Below are positions 1 to 9,716 of a stretch of DNA of 64,000 nucleotides, in pieces. Source of the stretch: Clavibacter californiensis (lineage in GTDB: Bacteria > Actinomycetota > Actinomycetes > Actinomycetales > Microbacteriaceae); assembly GCF_021952865.1 (NCBI RefSeq), contig NZ_CP040792.1, positions 2,418,001 to 2,482,000 of the forward strand, in the 5' to 3' direction. Numbering within the stretch: the first letter of the stretch is position 1; each line of letters starts with the position of its first letter. The translations under genes and the position numbers were made by a program. Below the pieces are notes generated by a model. That model saw only the letters and a program-made list of their open reading frames with translations, searched no databases and had not been told where the DNA came from.

Positions 1-930
1 GAGGCGGGTGAGGATCGGGCCGGTGCCCACCGCGGAGACGCCGGGCAGCAGCGCCGCCTCCTCGGCGAGGCGCGCGTCGTCGTAAGCCGGCGTGTCCATG
101 TCGGTCGAGGTGAGGCCCGCGACGGCGACGGATCCTCGCTCGTCCCACAGGGAGTCGAGGAGACGGACGGCCGCCATCATCGCGTCGGGGACGGCGCCGC
201 CGAACATGCCGGAGTGCGACGCGTGGTCGAGCGTGCGCACCGTGAGGCGGAACGTGACGTTGCCGCGGAGGGCGATCGTGATGGAGGGGGTGTCGACGTC
301 CCAGTTGTCGCTGTCGGCGACCACGATGACGTCGGCGGCGAGGGCGTCGTGGTGCGTGGCGAGGAAGTCGGAGAAGGAGCGGGATCCGGCCTCCTCCTCA
401 CCCTCGATGAAGACGGCGAGGCCGAGGTCGAGGTCGTCGCCCTCCGCCTCGACGAGCGCGCGGATGGCCGCCACGTGCGTCATGATGCCGGCCTTGTCGT
501 CGGAGGCCCCGCGCCCGTGCAGGCGGTCGCCGCGGAGGGTCGGCTCGAAGGGCGGCGTCTCCCAGTGCTCGTCCGCTCCGGGGGGCTGCACGTCGTGGTG
601 GGCGTAGAGGAGCACCGTGGGCTTGCCGTTCCGCGCGGCGCGCGTGGCGAGGACCGCGGGCTGCCCGTCGTCGCCCGAGGGTGTCGTGGCGCGGTGCACG
701 GAGACGTCGTCGAAGACGCCGAGCCCGGCGAGGAGCCCTGCCACGGCGTCCGCGCTGGCGGCGACGTGCGTCGGATCGAAGGCCGGCCAGGAGACGGAGG
801 GGATGCGCACGAGCGCCGAGAGCTCGGCGATCGTGCTGGGCAGCCCTCCCGCGACGGCGGCGGCGAGCCGGTCGACGACCTCCTGGTCCGGTGCGGTCAC
901 GGCGTCTGCGGAGGTGTCGGGAGGCGTCAT
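1..930 (-). CDS. M20-family metallopeptidase / dipeptidase (partial, C-terminus outside window)
   Basis: The 310 visible residues begin at an ATG at 930 and run off the left edge. They show the M20 zinc-peptidase pattern: YAHHDVQPPG around the first metal histidine, GRGASDDKAG around the bridging aspartate, and EGEEEAGS around the general-base glutamate. Members are cytoplasmic dipeptidases or aminoacylases that cleave small peptides with two zinc ions. The gene diverges from a DUF3043 gene with about 40 bp between starts. A TAAGAT hexamer lies seven bases before the ATG, which suggests a leaderless transcript. The family call is secure; the substrate is not known. Confidence 0.88.
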   Translation of the reverse strand, partial: MTPPDTSADAVTAPDQEVVDRLAAAVAGGLPSTIAELSALVRIPSVSWPAFDPTHVAASADAVAGLLAGLGVFDDVSVHRATTPSGDDGQPAVLATRAARNGKPTVLLYAHHDVQPPGADEHWETPPFEPTLRGDRLHGRGASDDKAGIMTHVAAIRALVEAEGDDLDLGLAVFIEGEEEAGSRSFSDFLATHHDALAADVIVVADSDNWDVDTPSITIALRGNVTFRLTVRTLDHASHSGMFGGAVPDAMMAAVRLLDSLWDERGSVAVAGLTSTDMDTPAYDDARLAEEAALLPGVSAVGTGPILTRL

Positions 931-937
931 GCAGGTA

Positions 938-943
938 ATCTTA
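938..943 (-). promoter_or_regulatory. Putative -10 element (TAAGAT) of the M20 peptidase
   Basis: On the minus strand TAAGAT ends seven bases before the ATG at 930, which places transcription start at or next to the start codon. No Shine-Dalgarno sequence is visible. A -10-like TAGATT (942-947) on the plus strand overlaps it and would serve the divergent DUF3043 gene. Confidence 0.5.
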
Positions 944-970
944 GATTCACTCCAGGCAAGGACGAGAGAC

Positions 971-1564
971 GTGGCGAAGCAGCACACCCCCGCAGAGACC
1001 CCCGCCGAGACGAGCGCCCCGGCGCCCGTCGACGGCCGCACGGCCGACGGGAAGAAGGGCCCCACCCCGACTCGTCGGGAGCGGGAGGCCGCGAACCTCC
1101 GCCCGCTCGTGCCCCAGGACCGCAAGCTCGCGGCGCAGCAGGCCAAGGAGAAGGCGCGCGAGGCGCGCGCCCGGGCCAACGCGGGCATGGCCGCCGGCGA
1201 CGAGCGCTACCTGCCCGTCCGCGACAAGGGCCCGCAGAAGCGGTTCGCCCGCGACGTGGTGGACGCACGCTGGAGCGTCGGCGAGCTGCTGCTCCCCGTG
1301 ATGGGCGTCGTCGTCGTGCTCACCTTCGTGCTGCCGAACCTGTCGGCGATCCCGCTGCTGTCGATCTACGTGTTCGTCATCGCCGCGATCATCGACGCCT
1401 ACTTCACCGGACGCCGCGTACGGGCAGCCATCGTCGCCCGCGTCGGCGCCGATCGCGTCGAGCGCGGGATCCGGTGGTACACGGGGATGCGCACGATCCA
1501 GATGCGGCCGATGCGCCTGCCCAAGCCCCAGGTGAAGCGGCGCGAGAAGGTCACCTTCAGCTGA
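971..1564 (+). CDS. DUF3043 membrane protein
   Basis: This 197-residue protein has a charged, Ala/Lys/Arg-rich N-terminal half and two hydrophobic segments near residues 108-150 (LLLPVMGVVVVLTFVLPNL, then a segment ending FVIAAIIDAYF). A basic tail follows. This matches the actinobacterial DUF3043 family, whose function is unknown. GTG at 971 was chosen because AAGGACGAG lies just upstream; the ATG at 929 in frame overlaps the divergent peptidase start. It is probably an inner-membrane protein with both ends in the cytoplasm. Confidence 0.8.
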   Translation: MAKQHTPAETPAETSAPAPVDGRTADGKKGPTPTRREREAANLRPLVPQDRKLAAQQAKEKAREARARANAGMAAGDERYLPVRDKGPQKRFARDVVDARWSVGELLLPVMGVVVVLTFVLPNLSAIPLLSIYVFVIAAIIDAYFTGRRVRAAIVARVGADRVERGIRWYTGMRTIQMRPMRLPKPQVKRREKVTFS

Positions 1565-1594
1565 TCGCGTGCACGCGCCGTCGGCGCGTGCGCG

Positions 1595-2629
1595 TCACCG
1601 TGTGCGGCGGATCCGCGCGAGGCCGGCGTTGACCGACCTCGCCCAGAGCGGACCGCGGTAGAGGAAGGCCGTGTAGCCCTGCACCAGGGTGGCGCCGGCG
1701 TCGAGCCGTGCCTGCACGTCCTCCGCCGTGTCCACGCCGCCGACGGAGATGACGCACGACTCGGCGGGCAGCGCGCGGCGCAGGATCCGGAGCACCTCGA
1801 GCGCGCGCGGGGCGAGCGGCGCCCCCGACAGCCCGCCCGCGCCTGCCGCCTCGACGACCGCGGCGTCCGTGCGCAGATCCGCGCGGGACAGCGTGGTGTT
1901 CGTGGCGATGACGCCCGCGAGGCCCAGCTCCGTGGCGAGCTCGGCGATCCGCTCGACCTCGGCGTCCTGCAGGTCGGGCGCGATCTTCACGAGCACCGGC
2001 ACGCCCTCCGCGGCGTCGCGGATGCTCGTGAGGAGGGGCCGGAGCAGCTCGATCTCCTGCAGCCCGCGGAGCCCCGGCGTGTTCGGCGAGCTGACGTTGA
2101 CCGCGAGGTAGTCGGCGACCGGGGCGACGAGGCGCGCGGACCGGACGTAGTCGGCGACGGCGTCGTCGACGGCCACGGCGCGGGTCTTGCCGATGTTGAC
2201 GCCGATGACGGGCCGGTCGCGCCGGGACCGCAGGCGACGGAGCCGGTCGGCGAGAGCGGCCGCTCCCCCGTTGTTGAAGCCCATGCGGTTGATGACGGCG
2301 CGGTCCTCGATCAGGCGGAACAGGCGCGGTCGCGGGTTGCCCGGCTGCGCCTCGGCCGTGACGGTGCCGACCTCGACGTGGCCGAAACCCAGCTGGCCGA
2401 GGCCGAGCACGGCCTGCGCGTCCTTGTCGAAGCCCGCGGCGACGCCGAACGGGGACGGGAAGCGGAGGCCGAGGGCGTCGACCGCGAGCGACGGATCCGG
2501 CGCCGTCAGCCGCCGGGCGATCCAGCCGAGGCCGGACGACGGGAGGAGGGCGATGGCCGTGGACGCGAGGTGGTGGGCGTCCTCCGGGTCCATGCGCGAC
2601 AGGACCGTGCGGAAGAGGAGGGGATACAT
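1595..2629 (-). CDS. pyrD: Dihydroorotate dehydrogenase (quinone), class 2
   Basis: The enzyme oxidises dihydroorotate to orotate in pyrimidine synthesis, using FMN and membrane quinone. The 344 residues show the class 2 pattern: an amphipathic N-terminus (MYPLLFRTVLSRMDPEDAH), GVAAGFDKDAQAV, NRMGFNNGG, NVSSPNTPGLR with the catalytic serine, VKIAPDL, ATNTTLSR, and the FMN phosphate loop ISVGGVDTAEDV. ATG at 2629 is preferred over GTG at 2635 because TAGCCT sits seven bases before it, which suits leaderless initiation. The length is normal for the class. Confidence 0.95.
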   Translation of the reverse strand: MYPLLFRTVLSRMDPEDAHHLASTAIALLPSSGLGWIARRLTAPDPSLAVDALGLRFPSPFGVAAGFDKDAQAVLGLGQLGFGHVEVGTVTAEAQPGNPRPRLFRLIEDRAVINRMGFNNGGAAALADRLRRLRSRRDRPVIGVNIGKTRAVAVDDAVADYVRSARLVAPVADYLAVNVSSPNTPGLRGLQEIELLRPLLTSIRDAAEGVPVLVKIAPDLQDAEVERIAELATELGLAGVIATNTTLSRADLRTDAAVVEAAGAGGLSGAPLAPRALEVLRILRRALPAESCVISVGGVDTAEDVQARLDAGATLVQGYTAFLYRGPLWARSVNAGLARIRRTR

Positions 2630-2636
2630 CGGCACC

Positions 2637-2642
2637 AGGCTA
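2637..2642 (-). promoter_or_regulatory. Putative -10 element (TAGCCT) of pyrD
   Basis: On the minus strand TAGCCT is followed by seven bases and then ATG at 2629. The spacing predicts an mRNA starting at the start codon and favours the ATG over the GTG two codons upstream. Confidence 0.45.
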
Positions 2643-2692
2643 GCGCCTGCGCGGGCGGCGTCCTGCGAGACGTACGCGGGACCCGCCGCGGG

Positions 2693-3166
2693 TCAGAGTG
2701 CGTCCGCGTCGGGGGTCGCGGCGTGCGCCACGCGGAGCTGCGCGATGGCCGACTCGAAGTCGTCGAGCGAGTCGAAGCCCTGGTAGACGCTGGCGAACCG
2801 GAGGTACGCGACCTCGTCCAGCTCGCGCAGCGGCGGCAGGATCGACAGGCCGATGTCGTTGGCCTCGATCTGCGACGCGCCGGTGGCCCGGATCGCCTCC
2901 TCCACCCGCTGCGCGAGGACCGCGAGGTCGGTGTCCGTCACGGGACGCCCCTGGCAGGCCTTCCGGACGCCGGTCACGATCTTCTCCCGGCTGAACGGCT
3001 CCACGACGCCGTTGCGCTTGATCACGCTGAGGCTCGCGGTCTCGGTGGTGCTGAAGCGGCGGCCGCACTCGGGGCACTGCCGGCGCCGGCGGATCGACAG
3101 GCCGTCGTCGCTCGTGCGGGAGTCGACGACGCGGGAGTCGGGGTGGCGGCAGAAGGGGCAGAACAT
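2693..3166 (-). CDS. nrdR: Transcriptional repressor NrdR
   Basis: NrdR is the ATP/dATP-sensing repressor of ribonucleotide reductase genes. The 157-residue protein starts with a zinc ribbon built from two Cys pairs (CPFC and CPEC, residues 3-34) containing the RVVDSR segment. An ATP-cone domain follows ([16 protein letters not shown] and onward) and ends with the usual [11 protein letters not shown] motif. It lies 17 bp downstream of hisD on the same strand, so the two are probably co-transcribed. No nrd genes lie in the window, so its targets are elsewhere. Confidence 0.96.
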   Translation of the reverse strand: MFCPFCRHPDSRVVDSRTSDDGLSIRRRRQCPECGRRFSTTETASLSVIKRNGVVEPFSREKIVTGVRKACQGRPVTDTDLAVLAQRVEEAIRATGASQIEANDIGLSILPPLRELDEVAYLRFASVYQGFDSLDDFESAIAQLRVAHAATPDADAL

Positions 3167-3183
3167 GGTGTGGCCAGGATACG

Positions 3184-4488
3184 TCAGGGCGTGAGGCGCG
3201 CCGTCACCGCGTCGCCGTGCGCGGGCAGGTCCTCGGCTTGGCTGAGCGCGACGATCATCGGCTCGGCCTCACGCAGCGCATCGGCGTCGTAGCGCACCAC
3301 CTGCTGCGGGCGGAGGAACGTGTACGCGCCGAGGCCCGAGCCGAAGCGCGCCTGGCCGCCCGTGGGGAGGACGTGGTTGGATCCGGCGAGGTAGTCGCCG
3401 AGGCTCACCGGCGAGTGCGGGCCCAGGAAGATCGCGCCGGCGCTGTGCAGGTGCGCGAGCAGGGCGTCCGGGTCGGCGGTCTGGACGGAGAGGTGCTCGG
3501 GGCCGTATGCGTCGCTGTAGCGCGCGGCCGTGACGAGGTCGTCGACGACGAGGATCGCCGACTGCGGTCCGGTGAGCGCCTGGCCGACGCGGGCCGAGTG
3601 ACCCGTGGTCGCCGCCAGGGCCTCGACCTCGGCGTCGACCGCGCGCGCGAGCTCCGGCGAGTCGGTCACGAGGACGGAGGCCGCCATCTCGTCGTGCTCG
3701 GCCTGGCTGACGAGGTCGGCGGCCACGAGGCGGGGATCGGCGTGCGCGTCGGCGATGACGAGGATCTCGGTCGTGCCGGCCTCGGAGTCGATCCCGGTGA
3801 CGCCGCGGACGACGCGCTTGGCGGCCGCGACGTAGATGTTGCCGGGGCCCGTGACGACGTCGACGGGCTCGAGGCCGAGGTCCGGGACGCCGTGCGCGAA
3901 GGCCCCGATGGCCCCCGCGCCGCCCATCGAGTAGACCTCGTCGACGCCGAGCAGGCCAGCGGCGCCGAGGATGACGGGGTGCACGGATCCGCCGTGCGCC
4001 GCCTGCGCGGGCGAGGCGAGGGCGATGCTCGCGACGCCCGCGACCTGCGCGGCGACCACGTTCATCACGACGCTCGACGGGTAGACGGCCTTGCCACCGG
4101 GCACGTAGAGGCCGACGCGGCGGACGGGCTGCCAGCGCTGGACGATGGTGCCGCCGGGGACGACCGTGGTGGTGGTCTCCGGCGGGACCTGCGCGGCGGA
4201 GCCGAGGCGGACGCGGCGGATGGCCTCCTCGAGCGCGGCGCGGACGGCGGGGTCGAGGTCGTCGACGGCGGCGGCGATCGCGTCGGTGGGCACGCGCAGC
4301 GACCTCGGACGGACCCGGTCGAGCCGCTCCGCCTGATCGAGCAGGGCCGCGCTCCCCCGGGTGCGCACGTCCTCCACGAGCTCGCGCGCGACGTCGAGCG
4401 CGACGGCCACGTCGGTGACCGGACGCGGGAGGAGGTCGAGCAGGTCGGCGGTGCTGGGCGTGGTGCCGCGGAGGTCCTGGATGCGCAT
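3184..4488 (-). CDS. hisD: Histidinol dehydrogenase
   Basis: HisD carries out the last two steps of histidine synthesis, oxidising L-histidinol to L-histidine with NAD and zinc. The 434 residues include [18 protein letters not shown], the glycine-rich [22 protein letters not shown], and SQAEHDE, which contains metal and catalytic residues. Two tandem ATGs occur at 4491 and 4488. A GGAG five bases before 4488 favours the second; a TAGACT hexamer nine bases before 4491 suggests a very short leader. The gene diverges from the flavin reductase gene. Confidence 0.95.
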   Translation of the reverse strand: MRIQDLRGTTPSTADLLDLLPRPVTDVAVALDVARELVEDVRTRGSAALLDQAERLDRVRPRSLRVPTDAIAAAVDDLDPAVRAALEEAIRRVRLGSAAQVPPETTTTVVPGGTIVQRWQPVRRVGLYVPGGKAVYPSSVVMNVVAAQVAGVASIALASPAQAAHGGSVHPVILGAAGLLGVDEVYSMGGAGAIGAFAHGVPDLGLEPVDVVTGPGNIYVAAAKRVVRGVTGIDSEAGTTEILVIADAHADPRLVAADLVSQAEHDEMAASVLVTDSPELARAVDAEVEALAATTGHSARVGQALTGPQSAILVVDDLVTAARYSDAYGPEHLSVQTADPDALLAHLHSAGAIFLGPHSPVSLGDYLAGSNHVLPTGGQARFGSGLGAYTFLRPQQVVRYDADALREAEPMIVALSQAEDLPAHGDAVTARLTP

Positions 4489-4500
4489 CATGACTCCGGA

Positions 4501-4506
4501 AGTCTA
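4501..4506 (-). promoter_or_regulatory. Putative -10 element (TAGACT) of hisD
   Basis: On the minus strand TAGACT lies nine bases before the first hisD ATG, so the leader would be zero to a few bases long. A partial GGAG is also present between it and the start. Confidence 0.4.
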
Positions 4507-4535
4507 CCGAGCGGGCGCCGGGCGGTTCCGGCGGC

Positions 4536-4541
4536 TAGCGT
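4536..4541 (+). promoter_or_regulatory. Putative -10 element (TAGCGT) of the flavin reductase gene
   Basis: TAGCGT is followed by eight bases and ATG at 4550 with no Shine-Dalgarno sequence. It faces the hisD -10 hexamer about 30 bp away. Confidence 0.4.
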
Positions 4542-4549
4542 CACCAGGC

Positions 4550-5065
4550 ATGGACGCGCACCCCGCCACCACGCTCGCCGAGGCCCCGGGCCAGGCCGCC
4601 TTCCGCACCGCGTTCCGGCGCCATGCCGCGGGCGTCGCGGTCGTCACGACCCGCGATCCCCAGGGCTCCCCCGTCGGCTTCACCGCGACATCGCTCGCCT
4701 CCGTGTCGGCGGATCCGCCGCTCGCCAGCTTCAGCCTGGCGCGCACGGCGTCGAGCGCCGCCGCGATCGCCGCCGCGGACCACGTCGCGATCCACGTGCT
4801 CGGCGCGCGCGACCGGCACCTCGCCGAGCGCCTCAGCGGCCCGGCATCCGAGCGCTTCGCCGGCGACCACTGGTCGACCGGCCCGCACGGCCTGCCCGTG
4901 CTCGCGGGCGGGACGGCGCTCCTCGTCGCCCGGATCGTCGAGCGGGTCCATGTGCACGACGCGATCGTCGTGATCGTGCGGATCGAGGACGGTGGAGCGG
5001 GCGTGGAGGACGAGCCGCTCGTCTACCACGCGCGCCGCTACCTCCGGCCGGGCGCCGAGGCCTGA
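4550..5065 (+). CDS. Flavin reductase-like FMN-binding split-barrel protein
   Basis: The 171 residues match the FlaRed/HpaC family: FRRHAAGVAVVTTRDPQGSPVGFTATS near the N-terminus, then ADPPLASFSLARTAS, and the C-terminal LVYHARRYLRPG. These small dimeric enzymes reduce FMN or FAD with NAD(P)H to feed two-component monooxygenases. No monooxygenase lies next to it, so its partner is unknown. The ATG at 4550 is the only start that gives a normal N-terminus. It is divergent from hisD and convergent with dnaE. Confidence 0.85.
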   Translation: MDAHPATTLAEAPGQAAFRTAFRRHAAGVAVVTTRDPQGSPVGFTATSLASVSADPPLASFSLARTASSAAAIAAADHVAIHVLGARDRHLAERLSGPASERFAGDHWSTGPHGLPVLAGGTALLVARIVERVHVHDAIVVIVRIEDGGAGVEDEPLVYHARRYLRPGAEA

Positions 5066-5096
5066 GCGCCGGCGCCCAGATCGGGCGAGCGGCGGA

Positions 5097-8000
5097 TCAC
5101 CCCAGGCAGTTCGGCCCGAGCAGCGACTTCAGCTCGCCGTAGAGGTCGGCGCTCACCGTGACCGGGTACGGGATCTCGAACACGCGCCCGCTGTCGCCCT
5201 TCACGAGCTGCAGCCGCACCTCGGTGTCGCCCGAGTGGCGGATGAGCACGTCGTTGAGGCCCATGACGGTCTCCGTCGTCGCGCGGTTCTCCGCGAGGCT
5301 GATGAGCAGCGGGCCGGACCCGAGGCTCTGCCCGAGGTCGGGCTGGAACATGGAGAAGGCATGGATGTTCATGCCGTCGTCGCGCGTGGAGACCCGGCCG
5401 CGGATCACCACAACGGTGTCGCTCTGCAGGGCCGGCGCGAACTCCTGGTACGCCTTGCCCATGAACATGCAGGTGATCTCGCCGCCGAAGTCCTCCAGCT
5501 GCACCATGCCGTACTGGTTGCCCGAGTTGCGCGCGGTGCGGTGCTGCACGCTGGTGAGGAGCCCCGCGAGCGTGACCGTCTCCCCGTCCATCGACGCGTC
5601 GGTCGCCAGCAGCTCGGCGATGCCCGTCGAGGCGAGCTTCGCCAGCGGGATCTCGAGGCCGGCCAGCGGGTGGTCGGAGACGTAGAGGCCGAGCATCTCC
5701 CGCTCGAACGCGAGCTTGTCGCGCTTGGCCCACTCCGGCCGCTCGGGCACCTTGCGCGCGTGCTGCGGCTCGTCCCACAGGCTGTCGAAGTCGAAGCCGA
5801 CCTGCCCGTTCATGGCGGCGCGCTTGTCGCTGACGGAGGCGTCGATCATGCCCTCGTGCACCTCGAGCAGCGCCCGGCGGGTGTCGCCCAGCGAGTCGAA
5901 CGCGCCCGCCTTGATGAGCGACTCCACGGTGCGCTTGTTCGCGACCGGCAGCGGCACCTTCTTGAGGAAGTCGTCGAAGGAATCGAAGGCGCCCTGCTCG
6001 GTGCGCGCGCCACGGAGCGCCTCGACGACGTTCGCGCCGACGTTCCGGACGGCGCCCAGGCCGAAGCGGATGTCGGCGCCCGCCGCCGCGAAGAACCCGA
6101 TCGACTCGTTGACGTCCGGCGGGAGCACCTTGATCCCCATGCGGCGGCACTCGTTGAGGTAGAGCGCCATCTTGTCCTTGGAGTCGCCGACGCTCGTGAG
6201 GAGCGCGGCCATGTACTCGGCCGGGTAGTGCGCCTTGAGGTACGCCGTCCAGTAGGAGACGACGCCGTAGGCCGCGGAGTGCGCCTTGTTGAACGCGTAG
6301 TCGGAGAACGGCAGCAGGATGTCCCAGAGGGCCTTGACCGCGGCCATCGAGTAGCCGTTGTCCTTCATGCCCTGCGAGAAGCCCTCGAACTGCTTGTCCA
6401 GCTCCGACTTCTTCTTCTTGCCCATGGCGCGGCGGAGGAGGTCGGCCTGCGCGAGCGTGAAGCCCGCGAGCTTCTGCGCCACCGACATGACCTGCTCCTG
6501 GTACACGATGAGGCCGTGCGTGGTGCCGAGCACCTCGCGCAGCGGCTCCTCGAGCTCCGGGTGGATCGGGGTGATCTCCTGCAGCCCGTTCTTCCGCAGC
6601 GCGTAGTTGGTGTGCGAGTTGGCGCCCATCGGGCCCGGCCGGTACAGCGCGATGACGGCCGAGATGTCCTCGAAGTTGTCGGGCTTCATCATGCGCAGGA
6701 GCGAGCGCATGGGCCCGCCGTCGAGCTGGAAGACGCCGAGGGTGTCGCCCCGGGCCAGCAGGTCGTACGCGCCCTGGTCGTCGAGCCCCAGGTCCTCGAG
6801 CACCAGCTTCTCGCCGCGGTTGGACTCGATGTTGTTGAGCGCGTCGTCGATGATCGTGAGGTTGCGCAGCCCCAGGAAGTCCATCTTGATGAGGCCGAGC
6901 GACTCGCAGGCGGGGTAGTCGAACTGCGTGACGATCTGGCCGTCCTGCTCCCGCTTCATGATCGGGATGATGTCGATGAGCGGCTCGCTCGACATGATGA
7001 CGCCGGCCGCGTGCACGCCCCACTGCCGCTTGAGGTTCTCGATGCCCTGCGCGGTCTCGAAGACCTTCTGCGCCTCGGGGTCCATCGCGAGCACCTCGCG
7101 GAAGTCGCCGGCCTCGCGGTAGCGCGGGTGGTCGGTGTCGAGGATGCCGGACAGCGGGATGTCCTTGCCCATGATCGCGGGCGGCATGGCCTTCGTGAGC
7201 TTGTCGCCCATGGAGAACGGGTAGCCGAGCACGCGGCTGGAGTCCTTCAGCGCCTGCTTCGCCTTGATGGTGCCGTACGTGACGATCTGCGCGACGCGCT
7301 CGTCGCCGTACTTGTCGGTCACGTAGCGGATGACCTCGCCGCGGCGACGGTCGTCGAAGTCGACGTCGAAGTCGGGCATGGAGACGCGGTCGGGGTTGAG
7401 GAACCGCTCGAAGAGGAGGCCGTGCTCCAGCGGGTCGAGGTCGGTGATGCCCATGGCATACGCGACCATCGAGCCGGCGCCCGAGCCGCGGCCGGGGCCC
7501 ACGCGGATCCCGTTCTCCTTCGACCAGTTGATGAAGTCGGCGACGACGAGGAAGTAGCCCGGGAAGCCCATCTGCGCGATGACCCCGACCTCGTAGTCGG
7601 CGCGCTTGCGCACGTCGTCCGAGAAGCCGCGCGGGTAGCGGCGCACGAGGCCGCGCTCGACCTCCTTGACGAACCAGGTCTGCTCGCTCTCGCCCTCGGG
7701 TACCGGGTAGCGCGGCATGTAGTTCGCGGACTCGTTGAACTGCACGTCGCACCGCTCGGCGATGAGCAGCGTGTTGTCGCACGCCTCCTCGTGGTCGCGG
7801 AAGAGGTGGCGCATCTGCTGCGCGGTCTTGAGGTAGAACTCGTCGGCGTCGAACTTGAAGCGGTTGGGGTCGTCGAGCGTCGTGCCGGACTGGACGCACA
7901 GGAGCGCCGCGTGGCTGGTCGCGTCGTGCTCGTGCGTGTAGTGCAGGTCGTTCGTGGCGACGAGCGGGAGGCCGAGGTCCTTCGCGAGCCGATGGAGGTC

Positions 8001-8609
8001 GGTCATGATCCGGCGCTCGATGCCGAGCCCGTGGTCCATGACCTCGCAGAAGTAGTTCTCGGCCCCGAAGATGTCGCGGAAGTCCGCCGCTGCCCTCACG
8101 GCCTCGTCGTACTGGCCGAGGCGGAGGCGCGTCTGCACCTCGCCGGACGGGCAGCCGGTGGTGGCGATGAGGCCCTTCGCGTAGGTGCTGAGCAGCTCGC
8201 GGTCCATGCGGGGCTTGAAGTAGTAGCCCTCGAGGGAGGCGCGCGACGAGAGGCGGAAGAGGTTGTGCATGCCCTCCGTCGTCTCGGCGAGCATCGTGAG
8301 GTGCGTGTAGGCACCGGATCCGGAGACGTCGTCCTGGCCTCCGTTGCCCCACCTGATGCGGGTGCGGTCGCTGCGGTGCGTGCCCGGCGTGATGTATGCC
8401 TCGGTGCCGATGATGGGCTTCACGCCCGCGGCCTTCGCCTGCTTCCAGAAGTCGAACGCGCCGAACACGTTGCCGTGGTCGGTGATCGCCACGGCCGGCA
8501 TCCCCTGCTCGGCCGCGGCCTGCACGAGCGGGCCGACGCGGGCCGCCCCGTCGAGCATCGAGTACTCGCTGTGGACGTGGAGGTGGACGAACGAGTCGTT
8601 GCGGGGCAC
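5097..8609 (-). CDS. dnaE: DNA polymerase III alpha subunit
   Basis: This is the replicative polymerase catalytic subunit, 1170 residues, normal for DnaE1. The N-terminal PHP domain keeps HLHVHSEYSMLDG (from residue 9) and AITDHGN. The polymerase core keeps GPGRGSGAGSMVAYAMGI and the catalytic aspartates of PDFDVDF (D413, D415, D417). A helix-hairpin-helix region and an OB-fold precede the C-terminus. It starts at GTG 8609 with AGAAGAG upstream. It follows the pseudouridine synthase gene on the same strand, with a 76-bp gap holding a small GC hairpin. Confidence 0.97.
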   Translation of the reverse strand: MPRNDSFVHLHVHSEYSMLDGAARVGPLVQAAAEQGMPAVAITDHGNVFGAFDFWKQAKAAGVKPIIGTEAYITPGTHRSDRTRIRWGNGGQDDVSGSGAYTHLTMLAETTEGMHNLFRLSSRASLEGYYFKPRMDRELLSTYAKGLIATTGCPSGEVQTRLRLGQYDEAVRAAADFRDIFGAENYFCEVMDHGLGIERRIMTDLHRLAKDLGLPLVATNDLHYTHEHDATSHAALLCVQSGTTLDDPNRFKFDADEFYLKTAQQMRHLFRDHEEACDNTLLIAERCDVQFNESANYMPRYPVPEGESEQTWFVKEVERGLVRRYPRGFSDDVRKRADYEVGVIAQMGFPGYFLVVADFINWSKENGIRVGPGRGSGAGSMVAYAMGITDLDPLEHGLLFERFLNPDRVSMPDFDVDFDDRRRGEVIRYVTDKYGDERVAQIVTYGTIKAKQALKDSSRVLGYPFSMGDKLTKAMPPAIMGKDIPLSGILDTDHPRYREAGDFREVLAMDPEAQKVFETAQGIENLKRQWGVHAAGVIMSSEPLIDIIPIMKREQDGQIVTQFDYPACESLGLIKMDFLGLRNLTIIDDALNNIESNRGEKLVLEDLGLDDQGAYDLLARGDTLGVFQLDGGPMRSLLRMMKPDNFEDISAVIALYRPGPMGANSHTNYALRKNGLQEITPIHPELEEPLREVLGTTHGLIVYQEQVMSVAQKLAGFTLAQADLLRRAMGKKKKSELDKQFEGFSQGMKDNGYSMAAVKALWDILLPFSDYAFNKAHSAAYGVVSYWTAYLKAHYPAEYMAALLTSVGDSKDKMALYLNECRRMGIKVLPPDVNESIGFFAAAGADIRFGLGAVRNVGANVVEALRGARTEQGAFDSFDDFLKKVPLPVANKRTVESLIKAGAFDSLGDTRRALLEVHEGMIDASVSDKRAAMNGQVGFDFDSLWDEPQHARKVPERPEWAKRDKLAFEREMLGLYVSDHPLAGLEIPLAKLASTGIAELLATDASMDGETVTLAGLLTSVQHRTARNSGNQYGMVQLEDFGGEITCMFMGKAYQEFAPALQSDTVVVIRGRVSTRDDGMNIHAFSMFQPDLGQSLGSGPLLISLAENRATTETVMGLNDVLIRHSGDTEVRLQLVKGDSGRVFEIPYPVTVSADLYGELKSLLGPNCLG

Positions 8610-8657
8610 GGGTCTCTTCTACTGATCGGTCGGCGGTGCAGCAATCATAGGCAGGCT

Positions 8658-8674
8658 CCCGGAGGCGCTCCGGG
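8658..8674 (-). terminator. Short GC hairpin between the pseudouridine synthase gene and dnaE
   Basis: CCCGGAG and CTCCGGG pair across a three-base loop just after the stop of the pseudouridine synthase gene. No U-tract follows, so termination would be weak or absent. Confidence 0.35.
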
Positions 8675-8685
8675 CGTGTCGCGCG

Positions 8686-9603
8686 TCAGTCCTCGAGGAC
8701 GTCCAGCGCGTGCTGCAGGTCGGCCGGGTACGTGCTCGAGAACGACGCCCGGTCCCCCGTCGCGGGATGCGTGATCTCGAGCCGCATCGCGTGCAGCCAC
8801 TGCCGGTGGAGGTCGAGCTGCGCCGAGATCGTGGGATCGGCGCCGTACATCGCGTCGCCCACGCAGGGGTGGCGCTGCGCGGCCATGTGCACGCGGATCT
8901 GGTGGGTCCGGCCGGTCTCCAGGTGCACCTCGAGCAGCGCCGCGCGCCGGAACGCCTCGAGCGTCTCGTAGTGCGTGACGGACGGCTTACCGTCGGCGGT
9001 GACCGCGAACTTCCAGTCGCTGCGGGGGTGGCGCCCGATGGGCGCGTCGATCGTGCCCGCGAGCGGATCCGGATGCCCCTGCACGACCGCGTGGTAGACC
9101 TTCTCGACCTCCCGGTCGTGGAACTGCCGCTTGAGCTCCGTGTACGCGCGCTCGGTCTTCGCCACCACCATGAGACCGCTGGTGCCCGCGTCGAGCCGGT
9201 GCACGATGCCCTGTCGCTCCTCCGCGCCCGAGGTGCTCAGGCGGAACCCGGCGGCGGCCAGCGCGCCCAGCACGGTCGGCCCCGTCCAGCCGACGCTCGG
9301 GTGCGCCGCGACGCCGACGGGCTTGTCGACCACCACGATGTCGTCGTCGTCGTGCACGATGCCGAGGTCGGGCACCGCGAGCGGCACGATGGTCGGCTCC
9401 TGCTTCGGCTGCCAGCTGACGGCGAGCATGGATCCGCCGACGAGCCGGTCGGACTTGCCCGCCTCCCGGCCGTCCTGCGTCACGCCGCCGGCCTCGGCGA
9501 CCTCGGCCGCGAAGCTGCGGGAGAAGCCGAGGAGGCGGGCGAGGCCGGCGTCGACGCGCTGTCCGTCGAGGCCGTCCGGGACGGGAATGGTGCGGTGCTC
9601 CAT
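8686..9603 (-). CDS. RluA/RluD-family rRNA pseudouridine synthase
   Basis: The 305 residues begin with an S4-like RNA-binding segment ([32 protein letters not shown]). The catalytic domain contains [19 protein letters not shown], where the aspartate of HRLDAGTSG is the nucleophile, and [14 protein letters not shown]. It converts uridine to pseudouridine in rRNA, most likely large-subunit rRNA if it is RluD-like. AGAGGT lies eight bases before the ATG. In many actinobacteria lspA lies directly upstream of this gene; here only 135 bp and a terminator separate it from divIVA. Confidence 0.9.
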   Translation of the reverse strand: MEHRTIPVPDGLDGQRVDAGLARLLGFSRSFAAEVAEAGGVTQDGREAGKSDRLVGGSMLAVSWQPKQEPTIVPLAVPDLGIVHDDDDIVVVDKPVGVAAHPSVGWTGPTVLGALAAAGFRLSTSGAEERQGIVHRLDAGTSGLMVVAKTERAYTELKRQFHDREVEKVYHAVVQGHPDPLAGTIDAPIGRHPRSDWKFAVTADGKPSVTHYETLEAFRRAALLEVHLETGRTHQIRVHMAAQRHPCVGDAMYGADPTISAQLDLHRQWLHAMRLEITHPATGDRASFSSTYPADLQHALDVLED

Positions 9604-9665
9604 CGGGTGACCTCTTCCGGTGCGGTGCTGGTGGTGCGGCGGTGACGCGGGCTGCGCGAACGACG

Positions 9666-9716
9666 ACGGCGACGCGGGACCCCGTCGCTCCTCGGAGCCG
9701 GGTCCCGCGCCGCCGT
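9666..9716 (-). terminator. Strong hairpin downstream of divIVA
   Basis: ACGGCGACGCGGGACCC (9666-9682) pairs with GGGTCCCGCGCCGCCGT (9700-9716): 17 bp with one mismatch and a 17-base loop. It lies 22 bp past the divIVA stop and probably ends the dcw transcript. No clear U-run follows. Confidence 0.65.

Noticed and set aside
4992-8774. Very long open frame on the plus strand opposite dnaE
   Set aside because: Its product is rich in Arg, Glu, Val and Leu and has no domain pattern; the frame is open only because of the high G+C of dnaE on the other strand.
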